DNA of 37,897 nucleotides. It comes from an uncultured Alteromonadaceae bacterium (GTDB lineage Bacteria > Pseudomonadota > Gammaproteobacteria > Enterobacterales > Alteromonadaceae). The DNA lies in contig CALKGI010000295.1 of the NCBI GenBank assembly GCA_938085045.1, positions 1 to 37,897 of the forward strand. The letters are read 5' to 3'. Below the pieces are notes generated by a model. It saw nothing but the letters and a program-made list of their open reading frames with translations, searched no databases and had not been told where the DNA came from. The translations under genes and the position numbers were made by a program. Below are positions 15,841 to 24,415 of the stretch, piece by piece (position 1 is the stretch's first letter; each line of letters begins with the position of its first letter).

Positions 15841-18255
15841 TCAGAACCGACGCTTAATCCGTCGGCCAACCCCACCAATTAACAACAGTAATGCGCCACC
15901 AAACCCAAGACTACCGCCACTATCACTGTTAGTGACCATGTCATTGGTAAGGTCAATAACCGGCAAGGTCACCGTTACATTCGTTGTTTTAGAATGCGTG
16001 GCACCTAGGTTGTCGGTTACTGTCAGTGTGATATCAAAGCTACCAGCCAATGCAAAGTCATGAATCGACGTTGCACCATTACCACTAACCGTACCACCAA
16101 ATGACCATTCGTAAGACGCGATAGAACCATCAGCATCACCACTACCAGAGGCATCAACAGTACAGCGGTTATCTGTGCAACTAACGCTAAACTCGGCAGT
16201 CGGTGCCATGTTTTCTACTGTAAAGGTTGTGGTTGTTGAACCTTCACCGCCTAAATCATCAGTGACAGTTAGCGTTGCTGACATTTCGCCAACAGCGGCA
16301 TACGTATGTTCGGTGCTGACCAAACCGGCTGCAGATTCAACTGCTGAACCATCGCCAAAATCCCAAGAATAGTTAGCAATGCTACCATCACTGTCGTTAC
16401 TGGCTGAGCCATTGAATGTACATTTTAGTCCTTGGCAATCAACACTGTATAAGCTCTGTGGTGCTTCGTTGATGGCACCAATCAACAAATAAGCAGCAGA
16501 TACTGCGCCCCAGTTGCCATCAACATCTTTGCCCCTAACATAAACCATGTGCTTGCCATCGTTCCAACCAGTGGTATCGATTTGCGCTGCCATCGCCTCT
16601 GATGCGCTGTTCAAGTTACCATCGCTTGGCAGAAGTAAATTGGCTTGTGCACCGTCTTCCCACGGTGCTTTATCAACATAATATTCACCGCCCTCAATCA
16701 GTTGGCTTAACTCGGCACCATTGCTGTTTTCATAACGTTCATCGGTGATCAAGGTTTGTACTGTGACCACGGCACCGGCATCAACATTGATTTTTTCAGC
16801 ACCATTAAGCGTAACGCTTTGGGCATCAGGCCCGGCTGGAATTATATAAGGTGCACGCACCACTTTGGCCGCATACATCAACGATTTAAGGTTGTCAGGC
16901 AATATTTTGTTGTCGAAGGCGCTACAATTTTGGAAAAAATTGGTGCCCAGCTCAAAAGTGTATGCCGCTACGCCCAACTCGCCATAACTGACATCATCAC
17001 TGGTGCCGTCGGTGGCATACAAACCAATGCTTTGCTGGGGTGTATAACCATTGAAAAACGCCAGTTTTCTGCCCAGCGTTCTCAGTGCAACGCCATTAGG
17101 TGCAGGTGCATTGGTGTGACCCCACGGCCACAATACCAACTCAGAGAAACTGTGAACATCTATATGCATACCAGTGGTGTTTGCGGGCGCAGCATCGGTT
17201 TCAAGCGGACCCCGGTTGTCAGCGTAAATGCTGCGAATATAGTTTTCTACAGCTTTGGTTTCTGGCTCAGATGCCGCCTCTGGGCCGCGGAAAGTCTGGG
17301 CGCACTCATTGGGGCTTGAACCAAAATCTGTCGCATTCCAAAACATACTGAAATTACGGTTAAGATCTACCCCTATGTCTTCAGGCGAGCTACTACAAAA
17401 GTTGCCATTGGCGTTTTTGCGCCACAACAACCCGGTTTCGGCCTGTTTACGACCATCAGGATTCATGTGAAAAACAATGTGCACTTGATGATGATCTAAC
17501 ACCCAACTGGCATCGGCATTTTTGCCATAATTGTTCACCAAATGTTGAGCAAAACGCAAAGTAAGCTCGGCCGTGGCGTATTCTCGGGCGTGCATGGCAC
17601 TGTGAATAAACAATATCGGCTTATCAATTTCGTTAGTTGCCGTGTTGGTCATTTTAAGCACTTTGATGTCGTAACCAGACGCCGCATTACTCGTTAATGA
17701 AGGGCTGCTGGTATCTTTTACCCACGAGTTACCAATATCAACCCATTGGGCAAGCGTAGGATTATTGTCGGCTAAGTCTTTTGCCTGGTTATAAGTGCTT
17801 TCTACTGTTGAGTAACAAGCAAAACCCTCGATGGTATCTGCCATCGCGTTTTTACCGGCACTGGCTTTGTTGGCGCGTTTTTGGGCGGCCAATTTCAACG
17901 AATCAATGTCTTTTTCGCGTTGGGCTATCCACTGCGTTGCCGGGGCAAAAGTGAAACCAAAAGCGCTAAGTTTGGTTTTATCTTCTTCAGCCAATTGCAT
18001 GATGAGGTAACCTTTATCATGGTGGCTTTCTAGCAGGTTATTGTGAAAACTAATGGTCGCTTTGTCGGCCAAAGCTCTTGAAGGATAATATACCCGGTGG
18101 GCATTTTGAATGCTAACTCGCTCAAGCTCAAACAGCTCAAGGGTTTGTGTCACTTTTTTAGTGTTTTGGTCAGTGTTTAAGGCCAGTGATGGCGCTACTG
18201 CTACCGTATAAAACGCTACTGCCGCAGCAATTTTTGTAATCATTCCCAACTTCAT
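15841..18255 (-). CDS. Secreted M14 zinc carboxypeptidase with two PKD domains and GlyGly-CTERM tag
   Basis: An 804-residue exoenzyme starting at ATG 18255 (AGAGG 7-8 nt upstream) with signal peptide MITKIAAAVAFYTVAVAPSLA. The catalytic region has the M14 zinc ligands HAREY (around 220) and DVHSFSE, the substrate-binding NRNF in GVDLNRNF, and the general-base Glu in AYTFELGTNF (around 433). Two PKD domains follow (about 595-685 and 690-775, with YSWDFGDGS and YEWSFGG). The end SDSGGSLGFGGALLLLIGG then Arg-rich GRRIKRRF is a GlyGly-CTERM signal, which implies processing by a rhombosortase and surface or type II-dependent release. It removes C-terminal residues from peptides. It is divergent from the S46 peptidase gene. 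Confidence 0.95.
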   Translation of the reverse strand: MKLGMITKIAAAVAFYTVAVAPSLALNTDQNTKKVTQTLELFELERVSIQNAHRVYYPSRALADKATISFHNNLLESHHDKGYLIMQLAEEDKTKLSAFGFTFAPATQWIAQREKDIDSLKLAAQKRANKASAGKNAMADTIEGFACYSTVESTYNQAKDLADNNPTLAQWVDIGNSWVKDTSSPSLTSNAASGYDIKVLKMTNTATNEIDKPILFIHSAMHAREYATAELTLRFAQHLVNNYGKNADASWVLDHHQVHIVFHMNPDGRKQAETGLLWRKNANGNFCSSSPEDIGVDLNRNFSMFWNATDFGSSPNECAQTFRGPEAASEPETKAVENYIRSIYADNRGPLETDAAPANTTGMHIDVHSFSELVLWPWGHTNAPAPNGVALRTLGRKLAFFNGYTPQQSIGLYATDGTSDDVSYGELGVAAYTFELGTNFFQNCSAFDNKILPDNLKSLMYAAKVVRAPYIIPAGPDAQSVTLNGAEKINVDAGAVVTVQTLITDERYENSNGAELSQLIEGGEYYVDKAPWEDGAQANLLLPSDGNLNSASEAMAAQIDTTGWNDGKHMVYVRGKDVDGNWGAVSAAYLLIGAINEAPQSLYSVDCQGLKCTFNGSASNDSDGSIANYSWDFGDGSAVESAAGLVSTEHTYAAVGEMSATLTVTDDLGGEGSTTTTFTVENMAPTAEFSVSCTDNRCTVDASGSGDADGSIASYEWSFGGTVSGNGATSIHDFALAGSFDITLTVTDNLGATHSKTTNVTVTLPVIDLTNDMVTNSDSGGSLGFGGALLLLIGGVGRRIKRRF

Positions 18256-18295
18256 TGTGCACCTCTAAACTTTATCATTTGCTTCTATAAATCGT

Positions 18296-18358
18296 GTCTT
18301 TTACTGCTATTAATAGCGACTTTACTTCGGTTAATAGAGTCTTTTACTTCTATAAGGT
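18296..18358. repeat. Three imperfect 21-22 bp tandem repeats between divergent peptidase genes
   Basis: GTCTTTTACTGCTATTAATAG (18296), GACTTTACTTCGGTTAATAG (18318) and GTCTTTTACTTCTATAAGG (18339) repeat at 22- and 21-bp spacing, two helical turns. They sit about 40 bp upstream of the M14 start and 130 bp upstream of the S46 start. The position suggests a shared operator or promoter array for both peptidase transcripts; this is inference. Confidence 0.5.
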
Positions 18359-18488
18359 TCAAATTACTCTGACTGATCCCCCGAGTATATGCCTTTATTG
18401 TATCAAAGTGTTGATAAGTAGAGGCTAGGATTTGCGATCTGATTTTCACCGTGCTGTAATGCGTCCAACTTTTTTGTGGGATATCATC

Positions 18489-20720
18489 ATGAACACTCGT
18501 ATAACCTTGTCTGTACTAGCCCTCGCCGGTTTTTGTCACAATGCCTTAGCCGATGAAGGCCAATGGCAACCGCATCAAATCGCCCAGCTGCAATCTGAAT
18601 TCGACCGTGTAGGTATAGAACTACCCGCCAAACAGGTCGCCGACCTCAATCAATATCCTATGAATGCGGTGGTTGGCTTGGGTTACTGCTCTGCATCGTT
18701 TGTTTCTCCTAAAGGCTTAGTTGTTACTAACCACCATTGTGGTTACGGCGCTATTCAGCACAATACCACGGTTGAAAACAACCTCACCAAGAACGGATTT
18801 TTGGCCAAACGCATGCAAGATGAGCCCAGTGCTGGCCCTCAAGAAAGGTTATACATCACCGAGTCTGTGACTGATGTCACCGATAAAGTCATAGGTAATC
18901 TTTCAGCCTCACTTAAAGGTAAAAAACGATACGATGCGATACAAAACAACCGCAAGGTACTGATCAAAGAGTGTGAATCTAACCCAGATTACCGCTGCTC
19001 AGTTCGTGCGTTCCATCACGGCATGGAGTACTTTTTACTCAAAAGCCTGATGATTAAAGACGTACGTTTGGTATACGCCCCACCAGAGGCCATAGGTAAC
19101 TATGGTGGAGATATCGACAACTACGAATACCCACGTCACACCGGTGACTTCACCTTTTTACGTGGTTATGTCAACAAAGAAGGCAAACCGGCTCCTTATA
19201 GCAAAGACAACGTGCCCTATGAGTCTAAATCTTATTTGAAAGTCAGCGCAACCGGCGTACGTGAAGGCGATGGCATTATTTTGGCCGGTTACCCGGGCCG
19301 CACCAGCCGTTATAAATTGGCGTCTGAAATAGCTCACGCCGCCAACTGGGCTTATGAAGCTCAAATTTATATGTACAACAAAACACTCGATACCGTCGAC
19401 GGCGCCACTCAAAACAATGCAGATGCCAAAGTTAAATACTCTTCGACCGTGAAAAGCATTAACAACCGCATGAAAAAACGTTTGGGTTTGCTCGATGGTT
19501 TTAAAGCCACCGACATTCACGGCATTAAGCTTAAAAATGAAAAAGCCCTAACCGACTGGATTAAACAAGACCGCTCACGCGCCCACTTTGCCCAGTCTCA
19601 TCAACAACTCACTGAATTGTTAACCCAATCGCAAGCCGCCGACAAACGCGACTTTTATTACGGTTATGCACAAAGTAACAGCCTGCTAGGGGCAGCAAAA
19701 CGCCTTTACCGTTTGGCCAAAGAAAACGAAAAAGCCGATGCACAACGTAAACTAGGGTATCAAGAACGTGACTTACCGATGATCAAAGCTCGCCTCAAGC
19801 GCATGACAAAACGTTTTGATGCAGGCGTAGATCACAAACTGTGGACTGCCTACCTATATGAATATTCAAAGCAAACAGGCACCTCACGGGTTGCGGCTTT
19901 TGATAAGGCCGTAAAACTCGGCGATTCACTAAGCAAAGCGCAAATTGCAGCAATGATAGCCCCTTTGTACAAAAACAGTGGTTTGGGCGACGAACAAACC
20001 CGGCTTAGCTGGATTGGCAAAAAACCAGCAGACTTTGAAAACTCAAACGACCCTTTCATTCAGTTGGCCGTTAAATTGTACGAAACCAACCTCAAGTTTG
20101 AAGAAGAAGGCGAAGAATTGTCGGGTTTACTGGCCCAAGCCAGACCTGATTATATGCGTGCCATCATTGCCTATAACAAAAGCCTAGGCAAACCGGTTTA
20201 CCCAGATGCCAACAGCACCTTGCGTATTAGCTACGGCAGCGTTGGCGGTTACCCGTCTAGCGATGGCGTATACAAAACGCCATTTACCACAGTTAAAGGC
20301 ATGATAGCCAAGCACACTGGTGAAGCACCATTTAATGTGCCCAAAAAAGTTATGGACACCTACAACGCCGGCAGCTTTGGTCCATACAAATACGAAAACC
20401 TCGACAGAAAAGTGAAAACCTGTAGCGCACCAGATTGTTACAAACCTCGCCCTACAAAACTCGACTCTGTGCCGCTGAACTTCTTGTCTAGCGCCGACAC
20501 AACAGGTGGTAACTCAGGCTCGCCTGTAATGAACGGCAAAGGCGAATTGGTTGGTTTGAATTTTGATTCAACTTACGAGTCAATCACCAAAGACTGGTAT
20601 TTTAACGCCGACATAACCCGCGCCATTCACGTCGATATTCGTTATGTTTTGTGGTTGCTAGAAAATGTTGAAAGCGCCAATAACCTGATTAACGAAATGA
20701 CCATCAGCCGAGGTCTATAA
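18489..20720 (+). CDS. S46-family dipeptidyl-peptidase (DPP7/DPP11-like)
   Basis: Start placed at ATG 18489 (743 aa), which begins the signal peptide MNTRITLSVLALAGFCHNALA; the frame is open further upstream to a TTG at 18432. The chymotrypsin-fold triad of family S46 is visible: NHHCGYGA (H83), the Asp in GGDIDNYEYPRHTGDF, and S676 in TGGNSGSPV. S46 enzymes cleave dipeptides from peptide N-termini in the periplasm. The residue 18 after the catalytic Ser, which sets P1 preference (Gly in DPP7, Arg in DPP11), is Ser694 here (NFDS). A DPP11-type Asp/Glu specificity is therefore not expected. It overlaps the aldehyde dehydrogenase gene by one base. Confidence 0.94.
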   Translation: MNTRITLSVLALAGFCHNALADEGQWQPHQIAQLQSEFDRVGIELPAKQVADLNQYPMNAVVGLGYCSASFVSPKGLVVTNHHCGYGAIQHNTTVENNLTKNGFLAKRMQDEPSAGPQERLYITESVTDVTDKVIGNLSASLKGKKRYDAIQNNRKVLIKECESNPDYRCSVRAFHHGMEYFLLKSLMIKDVRLVYAPPEAIGNYGGDIDNYEYPRHTGDFTFLRGYVNKEGKPAPYSKDNVPYESKSYLKVSATGVREGDGIILAGYPGRTSRYKLASEIAHAANWAYEAQIYMYNKTLDTVDGATQNNADAKVKYSSTVKSINNRMKKRLGLLDGFKATDIHGIKLKNEKALTDWIKQDRSRAHFAQSHQQLTELLTQSQAADKRDFYYGYAQSNSLLGAAKRLYRLAKENEKADAQRKLGYQERDLPMIKARLKRMTKRFDAGVDHKLWTAYLYEYSKQTGTSRVAAFDKAVKLGDSLSKAQIAAMIAPLYKNSGLGDEQTRLSWIGKKPADFENSNDPFIQLAVKLYETNLKFEEEGEELSGLLAQARPDYMRAIIAYNKSLGKPVYPDANSTLRISYGSVGGYPSSDGVYKTPFTTVKGMIAKHTGEAPFNVPKKVMDTYNAGSFGPYKYENLDRKVKTCSAPDCYKPRPTKLDSVPLNFLSSADTTGGNSGSPVMNGKGELVGLNFDSTYESITKDWYFNADITRAIHVDIRYVLWLLENVESANNLINEMTISRGL

Positions 20721-22054
20721 TGAGCAACATGCTTACTTCAACTAACCCAGCCAATAATGCAGTGGTAGGCCAAGTGCCTATCACCCCGGTTGAGCAAATT
20801 GCTGGCATAGTCACCACAGCAAAACAAGCGGCTAAGCAATGGCGTAAAGTCAGCTTGGCTGAGCGTGGCGAAAAGCTAAAACAGGCCGGCGTGAAATTGC
20901 AAGAAAAGGCCGCCGAAATAGGCCAGCTGATAAGCGATGAGATGGGTAAACCCGTTGCAAGCGGCACCAGCGAAGCCAAGTTTTGCGGGCGCGGCATGGC
21001 CAGTAAAGTCGACAAAATTGCCAAAGCACTGCAAAGTGAAATAGCCGTGCACGGCCCAATGGAAACCCAAACGCATTACGATGCGCTGGGGGTTTGCGCG
21101 GCAATATCGCCTTGGAATTATCCGCTGTCGATGCCCCAAACCATGGTGATACCAGCCTTAATGGCCGGTAATTCGGTGATTTTAAAACCTTCAGAAGAAA
21201 CCCCGCTCAGCGCACAAGCTTATGTTGATGTGCTCAATGAGTTTTTGCCCGAAGGTTTATTGCAAATCGTTCATGGTGCCGACGAACAAGGCAAAGCTTT
21301 GGTTAAAGCCGATGTCGATTTGATTGCCTTCACCGGCTCTCGCGCTGCGGGTATCAACATAATGTCGGCAGCGTCTGACAGCCTCAAACGCATTATGTTA
21401 GAACTCGGCGGTAAAGACCCAATGATAGTGCTTGATGATGCCGACATTGAACAAGCCGCTGAAGTTGCGGTTAACATGAGCTTCGAAAACGCCGGACAGA
21501 TGTGCGTTTCAACCGAGCGGATTTTTGTTCACGATTCAATTATTGAAGCTTTTGAACAAAAAGTAGCGTTACTAACAGCTGATGTTAGAACGGGCCCCAT
21601 GGTCAACGAACGCCAACGGAAGCACGTCATCAAGCAAATTGACGCAGCGATTGAAAGCGGTGCCAGAGTACTTGCGGGCGGAAAAGATCACCCCAAAGCC
21701 CATGTACTGCCAACGGTGTTAACCGATGTAACAGACGACATGGACATCATGCAAGGCGAAACCTTTGGCCCTGTCGCCTGTATTAGCCGATTCAGTGATA
21801 TTGATGACGCGATAGAACGTGCCAACAACAGTGTTTACGCCCTAGGCGGCGCGGTATTTGGCAAAGACGAAACACGCGCCTGCGAAGTTGCCCGCCAACT
21901 AACACCGGGTATGATAGGCATCAACAAAAGCTGTTTTGCCGGTGGTGACACCCCTTGGATTGGTGCCAAACAAAGTGGTTATGGTTTTCATGGATCAGAT
22001 GCCGGACACCGTCAGTTTGCCCAGCTTCGAATCATTAGCCGCCGTGTAAGCTAA
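20720..22054 (+). CDS. NAD(P)-dependent aldehyde dehydrogenase
   Basis: A 444-residue ALDH-superfamily enzyme that oxidises an aldehyde to its acid. Landmarks: SPWNYPLSMPQT (cofactor-binding region), KPSEETPLSA, FTGSRAAG, the catalytic Glu in MLELGGKDPM, the nucleophilic Cys in GQMCVSTERI, and EXFGPV as GETFGPVA. The length is at the short end for the family (usual about 450-500), resembling Sad/GabD-like semialdehyde dehydrogenases, but the substrate cannot be assigned. The ATG shares a base with the S46 stop, and the ABM monooxygenase follows 28 bp later, giving a three-gene operon. Confidence 0.92.
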   Translation: MSNMLTSTNPANNAVVGQVPITPVEQIAGIVTTAKQAAKQWRKVSLAERGEKLKQAGVKLQEKAAEIGQLISDEMGKPVASGTSEAKFCGRGMASKVDKIAKALQSEIAVHGPMETQTHYDALGVCAAISPWNYPLSMPQTMVIPALMAGNSVILKPSEETPLSAQAYVDVLNEFLPEGLLQIVHGADEQGKALVKADVDLIAFTGSRAAGINIMSAASDSLKRIMLELGGKDPMIVLDDADIEQAAEVAVNMSFENAGQMCVSTERIFVHDSIIEAFEQKVALLTADVRTGPMVNERQRKHVIKQIDAAIESGARVLAGGKDHPKAHVLPTVLTDVTDDMDIMQGETFGPVACISRFSDIDDAIERANNSVYALGGAVFGKDETRACEVARQLTPGMIGINKSCFAGGDTPWIGAKQSGYGFHGSDAGHRQFAQLRIISRRVS

Positions 22055-22082
22055 TTATGTTAATAACAAGAGGAAATAAGAC

Positions 22083-22379
22083 ATGAGTGATCCATTAAGC
22101 CTATTGGTTCAAATTGATGCCAAAAGTGGCAAAGAAGACGAATTAAAAACCGAGTTGCTTGCCCTACTAGAACCTACTCGTGCTGAAGAAGGCTGTAATT
22201 ACTACCACTTTTTCACACAAGACGACAAAGCTGGCGTATTTTTCTTCGTAGAAACCTGGGCCACCAAAGCCAACTGGGAAGCACACAACGAAAGTGCCCA
22301 CCTCAAGGTATTTTTAGACAAAGTCGATGAATTGGTTGAAGAATTTACTTTGACTAATATCACCGAGCACGGAGCTTAG
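22083..22379 (+). CDS. ABM-family (YgiN-like) monooxygenase
   Basis: A 98-residue protein with the ferredoxin-like antibiotic-biosynthesis-monooxygenase fold pattern: LSLLVQIDAKSGKEDELKTE, then EEGCNYYHFFTQ, FFFVETWATKANWEAHN and HLKVFLDKVDEL. Members such as YgiN oxidise quinols or other aromatics without a cofactor; the substrate is unknown. AGAGGAAATAAGAC places a good ribosome site before the ATG. It is the last gene after the aldehyde dehydrogenase, so both may handle an aldehyde or quinone stress product (inference). Confidence 0.88.
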   Translation: MSDPLSLLVQIDAKSGKEDELKTELLALLEPTRAEEGCNYYHFFTQDDKAGVFFFVETWATKANWEAHNESAHLKVFLDKVDELVEEFTLTNITEHGA

Positions 22380-22445
22380 AGCTTCGTTAGTGGCTGCGAG
22401 AATCGACACATCAGATTGCGTGTTTTCTACCAGCCACCACCAGCT

Positions 22446-22515
22446 GGGGACAGACCAGATTGCAAAAACTGTGAACGCGAAGCAGTTCCATGCTTTTGTC
22501 AACTGCTCTGTCCCC
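22446..22515. repeat. 70-bp MITE/REP-like element with GGGGACAGA inverted ends
   Basis: GGGGACAGA (22446-22454) and TCTGTCCCC (22507-22515) are exact inverted repeats around a 52-bp core that itself carries AACTG/CAGTT arms. The 'GGGGACAGA' type end is often seen beside IS200-like/RAYT transposases in gammaproteobacteria. There is no coding capacity inside. It lies in the 270-bp gap between the ABM gene and the LysR gene. Confidence 0.5.
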
Positions 22516-22536
22516 TGTTGCTAGCCTCCGTTCCAC

Positions 22537-22649
22537 CAGCCCACAACAAAACCACCACCATCCGTCACACCAGCCCATCACGAAGCCACCACTCTAAACC
22601 TTAAAAGATGCGTGGATAAATCACCCGCCTACAGCCCACAACAAAACCA
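22537..22649. repeat. Direct repeat of an 18-mer in a CCA-rich spacer
   Basis: CAGCCCACAACAAAACCA occurs exactly at 22537-22554 and 22632-22649, 95 bp apart. The spacer is unusually rich in CCA/CAC triplets on this strand. It may be a partly duplicated spacer sequence; no function is visible. Confidence 0.4.
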
Positions 22650-23543
22650 TTACCCCAGCACCTCCCGCCCCTCTTTAACCACATGCTGAGAGACCTCCTT
22701 ATAAATCCCCCTAACCATCACCCAGCAATGCCAGTACAAGGTCTCTACCAATGACTTGTCGGGCAATATATTAATCAGCTCACCGCTTTCTAGCTCATCT
22801 TGAACCTGCAACGGACAAAGCAATGAATAAGCCACCCCTTGCTTGGCCATTGCAACAAAAGCCTCTGACGAGCGCACCGTATGGCGCGGATAACTGCCAG
22901 CCGACAAACCAAAATGCTCTTTAATAAACCGAATGTGCATATCGTCTTTAGGATCAAACGACACCCCCGGCGCATGGCGCAGGCTTTCGGTGTTCAAACC
23001 ATCAGCAAAATAACGTTGGTTAAACTCTGGGGTGGCCACCAAAATATACTCCATCTTACCCAACTCAAAAGACTGGTAACCGCCTAGCGCCTGCTCATGC
23101 GAACTCACCGCCGCAAAAGCTTCGCCACTTTTGAGCTTTTCAAGCGTTCGCTCTTCGTTGGCAATCAGTAAATTGAGCTCTATAGGATGCACTTTTAACA
23201 GCGGCGTCATCACCCCCAAAAACCAAGTCGCCACACTGTCGGCATTCACCGCGATAGGCAGCTTAACCACGTGGCCCGGCTCATCGGGCAATAATTCAGG
23301 CAACAGCACACTTTCGAGTTGTTGCACCTGTTTATAGTGGCTCAGCAGTTGTTGACCAATAGAAGTTGGCACTATGGGTTGGCCGCGCACAATTACCGGG
23401 TGAGCCACAAATTCTTCTAATTGCTTAATGCGCTGAGATACCGCCGACTGTGAAATGCACAACACATTAGCCGCCCGCTCAAAGCTCTGCTCTTGCATCA
23501 CCATGCTTAAGGCGTGCAGCAATTTGTAATCGAATCTAGACAT
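22650..23543 (-). CDS. argP: LysR-family regulator, ArgP (LysG/IciA)-like
   Basis: A 297-residue LysR regulator. The N-terminal winged helix-turn-helix reads FERAANVLCISQSAVSQRIKQLEEFVAHPVIVRG. The C-terminal effector-binding part contains NADSVATWFLGVM and FNQRYFADGL, typical of the ArgP/LysG subgroup. GGAGG lies 10 nt before the ATG at 23543. It is divergent from a LysE-type exporter 132 bp away, exactly the argP-argO/lysG-lysE layout. By family knowledge it activates the exporter in response to basic amino acids (arginine, with lysine as antagonist). The symbol is by similarity and context. Confidence 0.85.
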   Translation of the reverse strand: MSRFDYKLLHALSMVMQEQSFERAANVLCISQSAVSQRIKQLEEFVAHPVIVRGQPIVPTSIGQQLLSHYKQVQQLESVLLPELLPDEPGHVVKLPIAVNADSVATWFLGVMTPLLKVHPIELNLLIANEERTLEKLKSGEAFAAVSSHEQALGGYQSFELGKMEYILVATPEFNQRYFADGLNTESLRHAPGVSFDPKDDMHIRFIKEHFGLSAGSYPRHTVRSSEAFVAMAKQGVAYSLLCPLQVQDELESGELINILPDKSLVETLYWHCWVMVRGIYKEVSQHVVKEGREVLG

Positions 23544-23675
23544 GAACCGTTCGCCTCCTTTTCCACATTAGTTTTACTTATATGATATTAAAATCATTAA
23601 TTATATTTATTTAATATAACCCATTAGAATGCTTTTCAACAACCCAATACAGTAATTTACCCCGGAGGATAAACA
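23544..23675. promoter_or_regulatory. Divergent argP-argO control region
   Basis: The 132-bp AT-rich spacer holds both promoters. The stretch 23578-23620 (TTATATGATATTAAAATCAT and following) is rich in T-N11-A-type LysR half sites. A strong ribosome site (CCGGAGGATAAACA) precedes the exporter ATG and GGAGG precedes the regulator. The exact ArgP box cannot be fixed by eye. Confidence 0.45.
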
Positions 23676-24293
23676 ATGAGCTTTTTACCATTTGTACAAG
23701 GAATAGGAATCGGCGCGAGTATGATCATACCCATCGGCGCGCAGAATTCGTTTGTCCTAAATCAGGCGATAAAACGTAACTATCATTTGATGGCTGCCGC
23801 CATTTGCGTGATTTGTGACATCTGCCTGATGGCATTAGGCGTATTTGGTGGAGGCCAATTAATCGCCTCCAACGACATCGCCTTTACCTTAATCACATGG
23901 GGCGGTATTTTATTTTTATTCGGTTATGGATTGCTGTCATTCAAAACCGTTTTGTGGCCCAGCGCATCAAAAGACGCCAGCAGCAACGAGCAAAAATCGT
24001 TAAAAGTAGTAGTGATCACAACATTGGCAGTCACCTTGTTAAACCCACACGTTTATTTAGACACAGTGGTGATTTTAGGCAGTGTCGGCGGCCAGTTTGT
24101 TGGCAACGAAAAAATAGCCTTTGCCATAGGCCTTATGTTGGCGTCAGTAATGTGGTTTACCGCATTGGCCACAGGCGCGGCAAAAATGTCACATTTGCTT
24201 AGTCAGCCTAAAATTAAGCGTGGGATTGATTTTGTGGTTGGTATTATTATGTGGGGAATAGCTGGGATGTTGTTTAGTGATTGGATGGGATGA
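23676..24293 (+). CDS. argO: LysE/ArgO-family amino-acid exporter
   Basis: A 205-residue inner-membrane protein with about six helices. The LysE-family signature is at the N-terminus: GIGIGASMIIPIGAQNSFVLNQ, with later TLLNPHVYLDTVVILGSVG, the conserved NPH in the fourth helix. Members export arginine or lysine, relieving excess from peptide uptake. That suits a window with several exported peptidases. It is divergent from the LysR regulator, which probably controls it. ArgO rather than LysE is suggested by the regulator type, but substrate specificity is not proven. Confidence 0.88.
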   Translation: MSFLPFVQGIGIGASMIIPIGAQNSFVLNQAIKRNYHLMAAAICVICDICLMALGVFGGGQLIASNDIAFTLITWGGILFLFGYGLLSFKTVLWPSASKDASSNEQKSLKVVVITTLAVTLLNPHVYLDTVVILGSVGGQFVGNEKIAFAIGLMLASVMWFTALATGAAKMSHLLSQPKIKRGIDFVVGIIMWGIAGMLFSDWMG

Positions 24294-24388
24294 TAGTTGA
24301 CGGCGAACAATTGGGGGCTTGCAGCGTGACAAGCCCCGATAAAATTGAGCAAAATAAGCAGCAAGAACATTACATATTTGATATTCAA
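24203..24388 (-). CDS. Possible small lipoprotein, uncertain
   Basis: A 61-residue frame begins with TTG at 24388, preceded by AAAGGAG with 9-nt spacing. It starts with a lipoprotein-like signal (MFLLLILLNFIGAC; lipobox IGAC), followed by about 40 residues without family. The 3' 90 bases are antisense to the end of the LysE gene, and the strong hairpin at 24314-24337 lies inside. It would follow the exported protein at 24416 by 27 bp. It could be a real small gene or a chance frame behind a remnant start; I give it low weight. Confidence 0.25.
   Translation of the reverse strand: MNIKYVMFLLLILLNFIGACHAASPQLFAVNYHPIQSLNNIPAIPHIIIPTTKSIPRLILG
24314..24337. terminator. Perfect 8-bp hairpin in the convergent junction, possible transcription stop
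   Basis: GGGGCTTG - CAGCGTGA - CAAGCCCC lies 20 bp after the LysE stop and before the 3' end of the minus-strand genes. It has no T-run on either side, so it is not a classical terminator, but its location between converging transcripts suggests an end-protecting or bidirectional stop function. Confidence 0.4.
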
Positions 24389-24415
24389 TAACAGTGCTCC
24401 TTTGGGTTACGCTGG

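Noticed and set aside
16756..17319. Plus-strand frame of 187 codons
   Set aside because: It is antisense to the M14 catalytic domain, with no start signal or recognisable product. It results from codon bias of the real gene.
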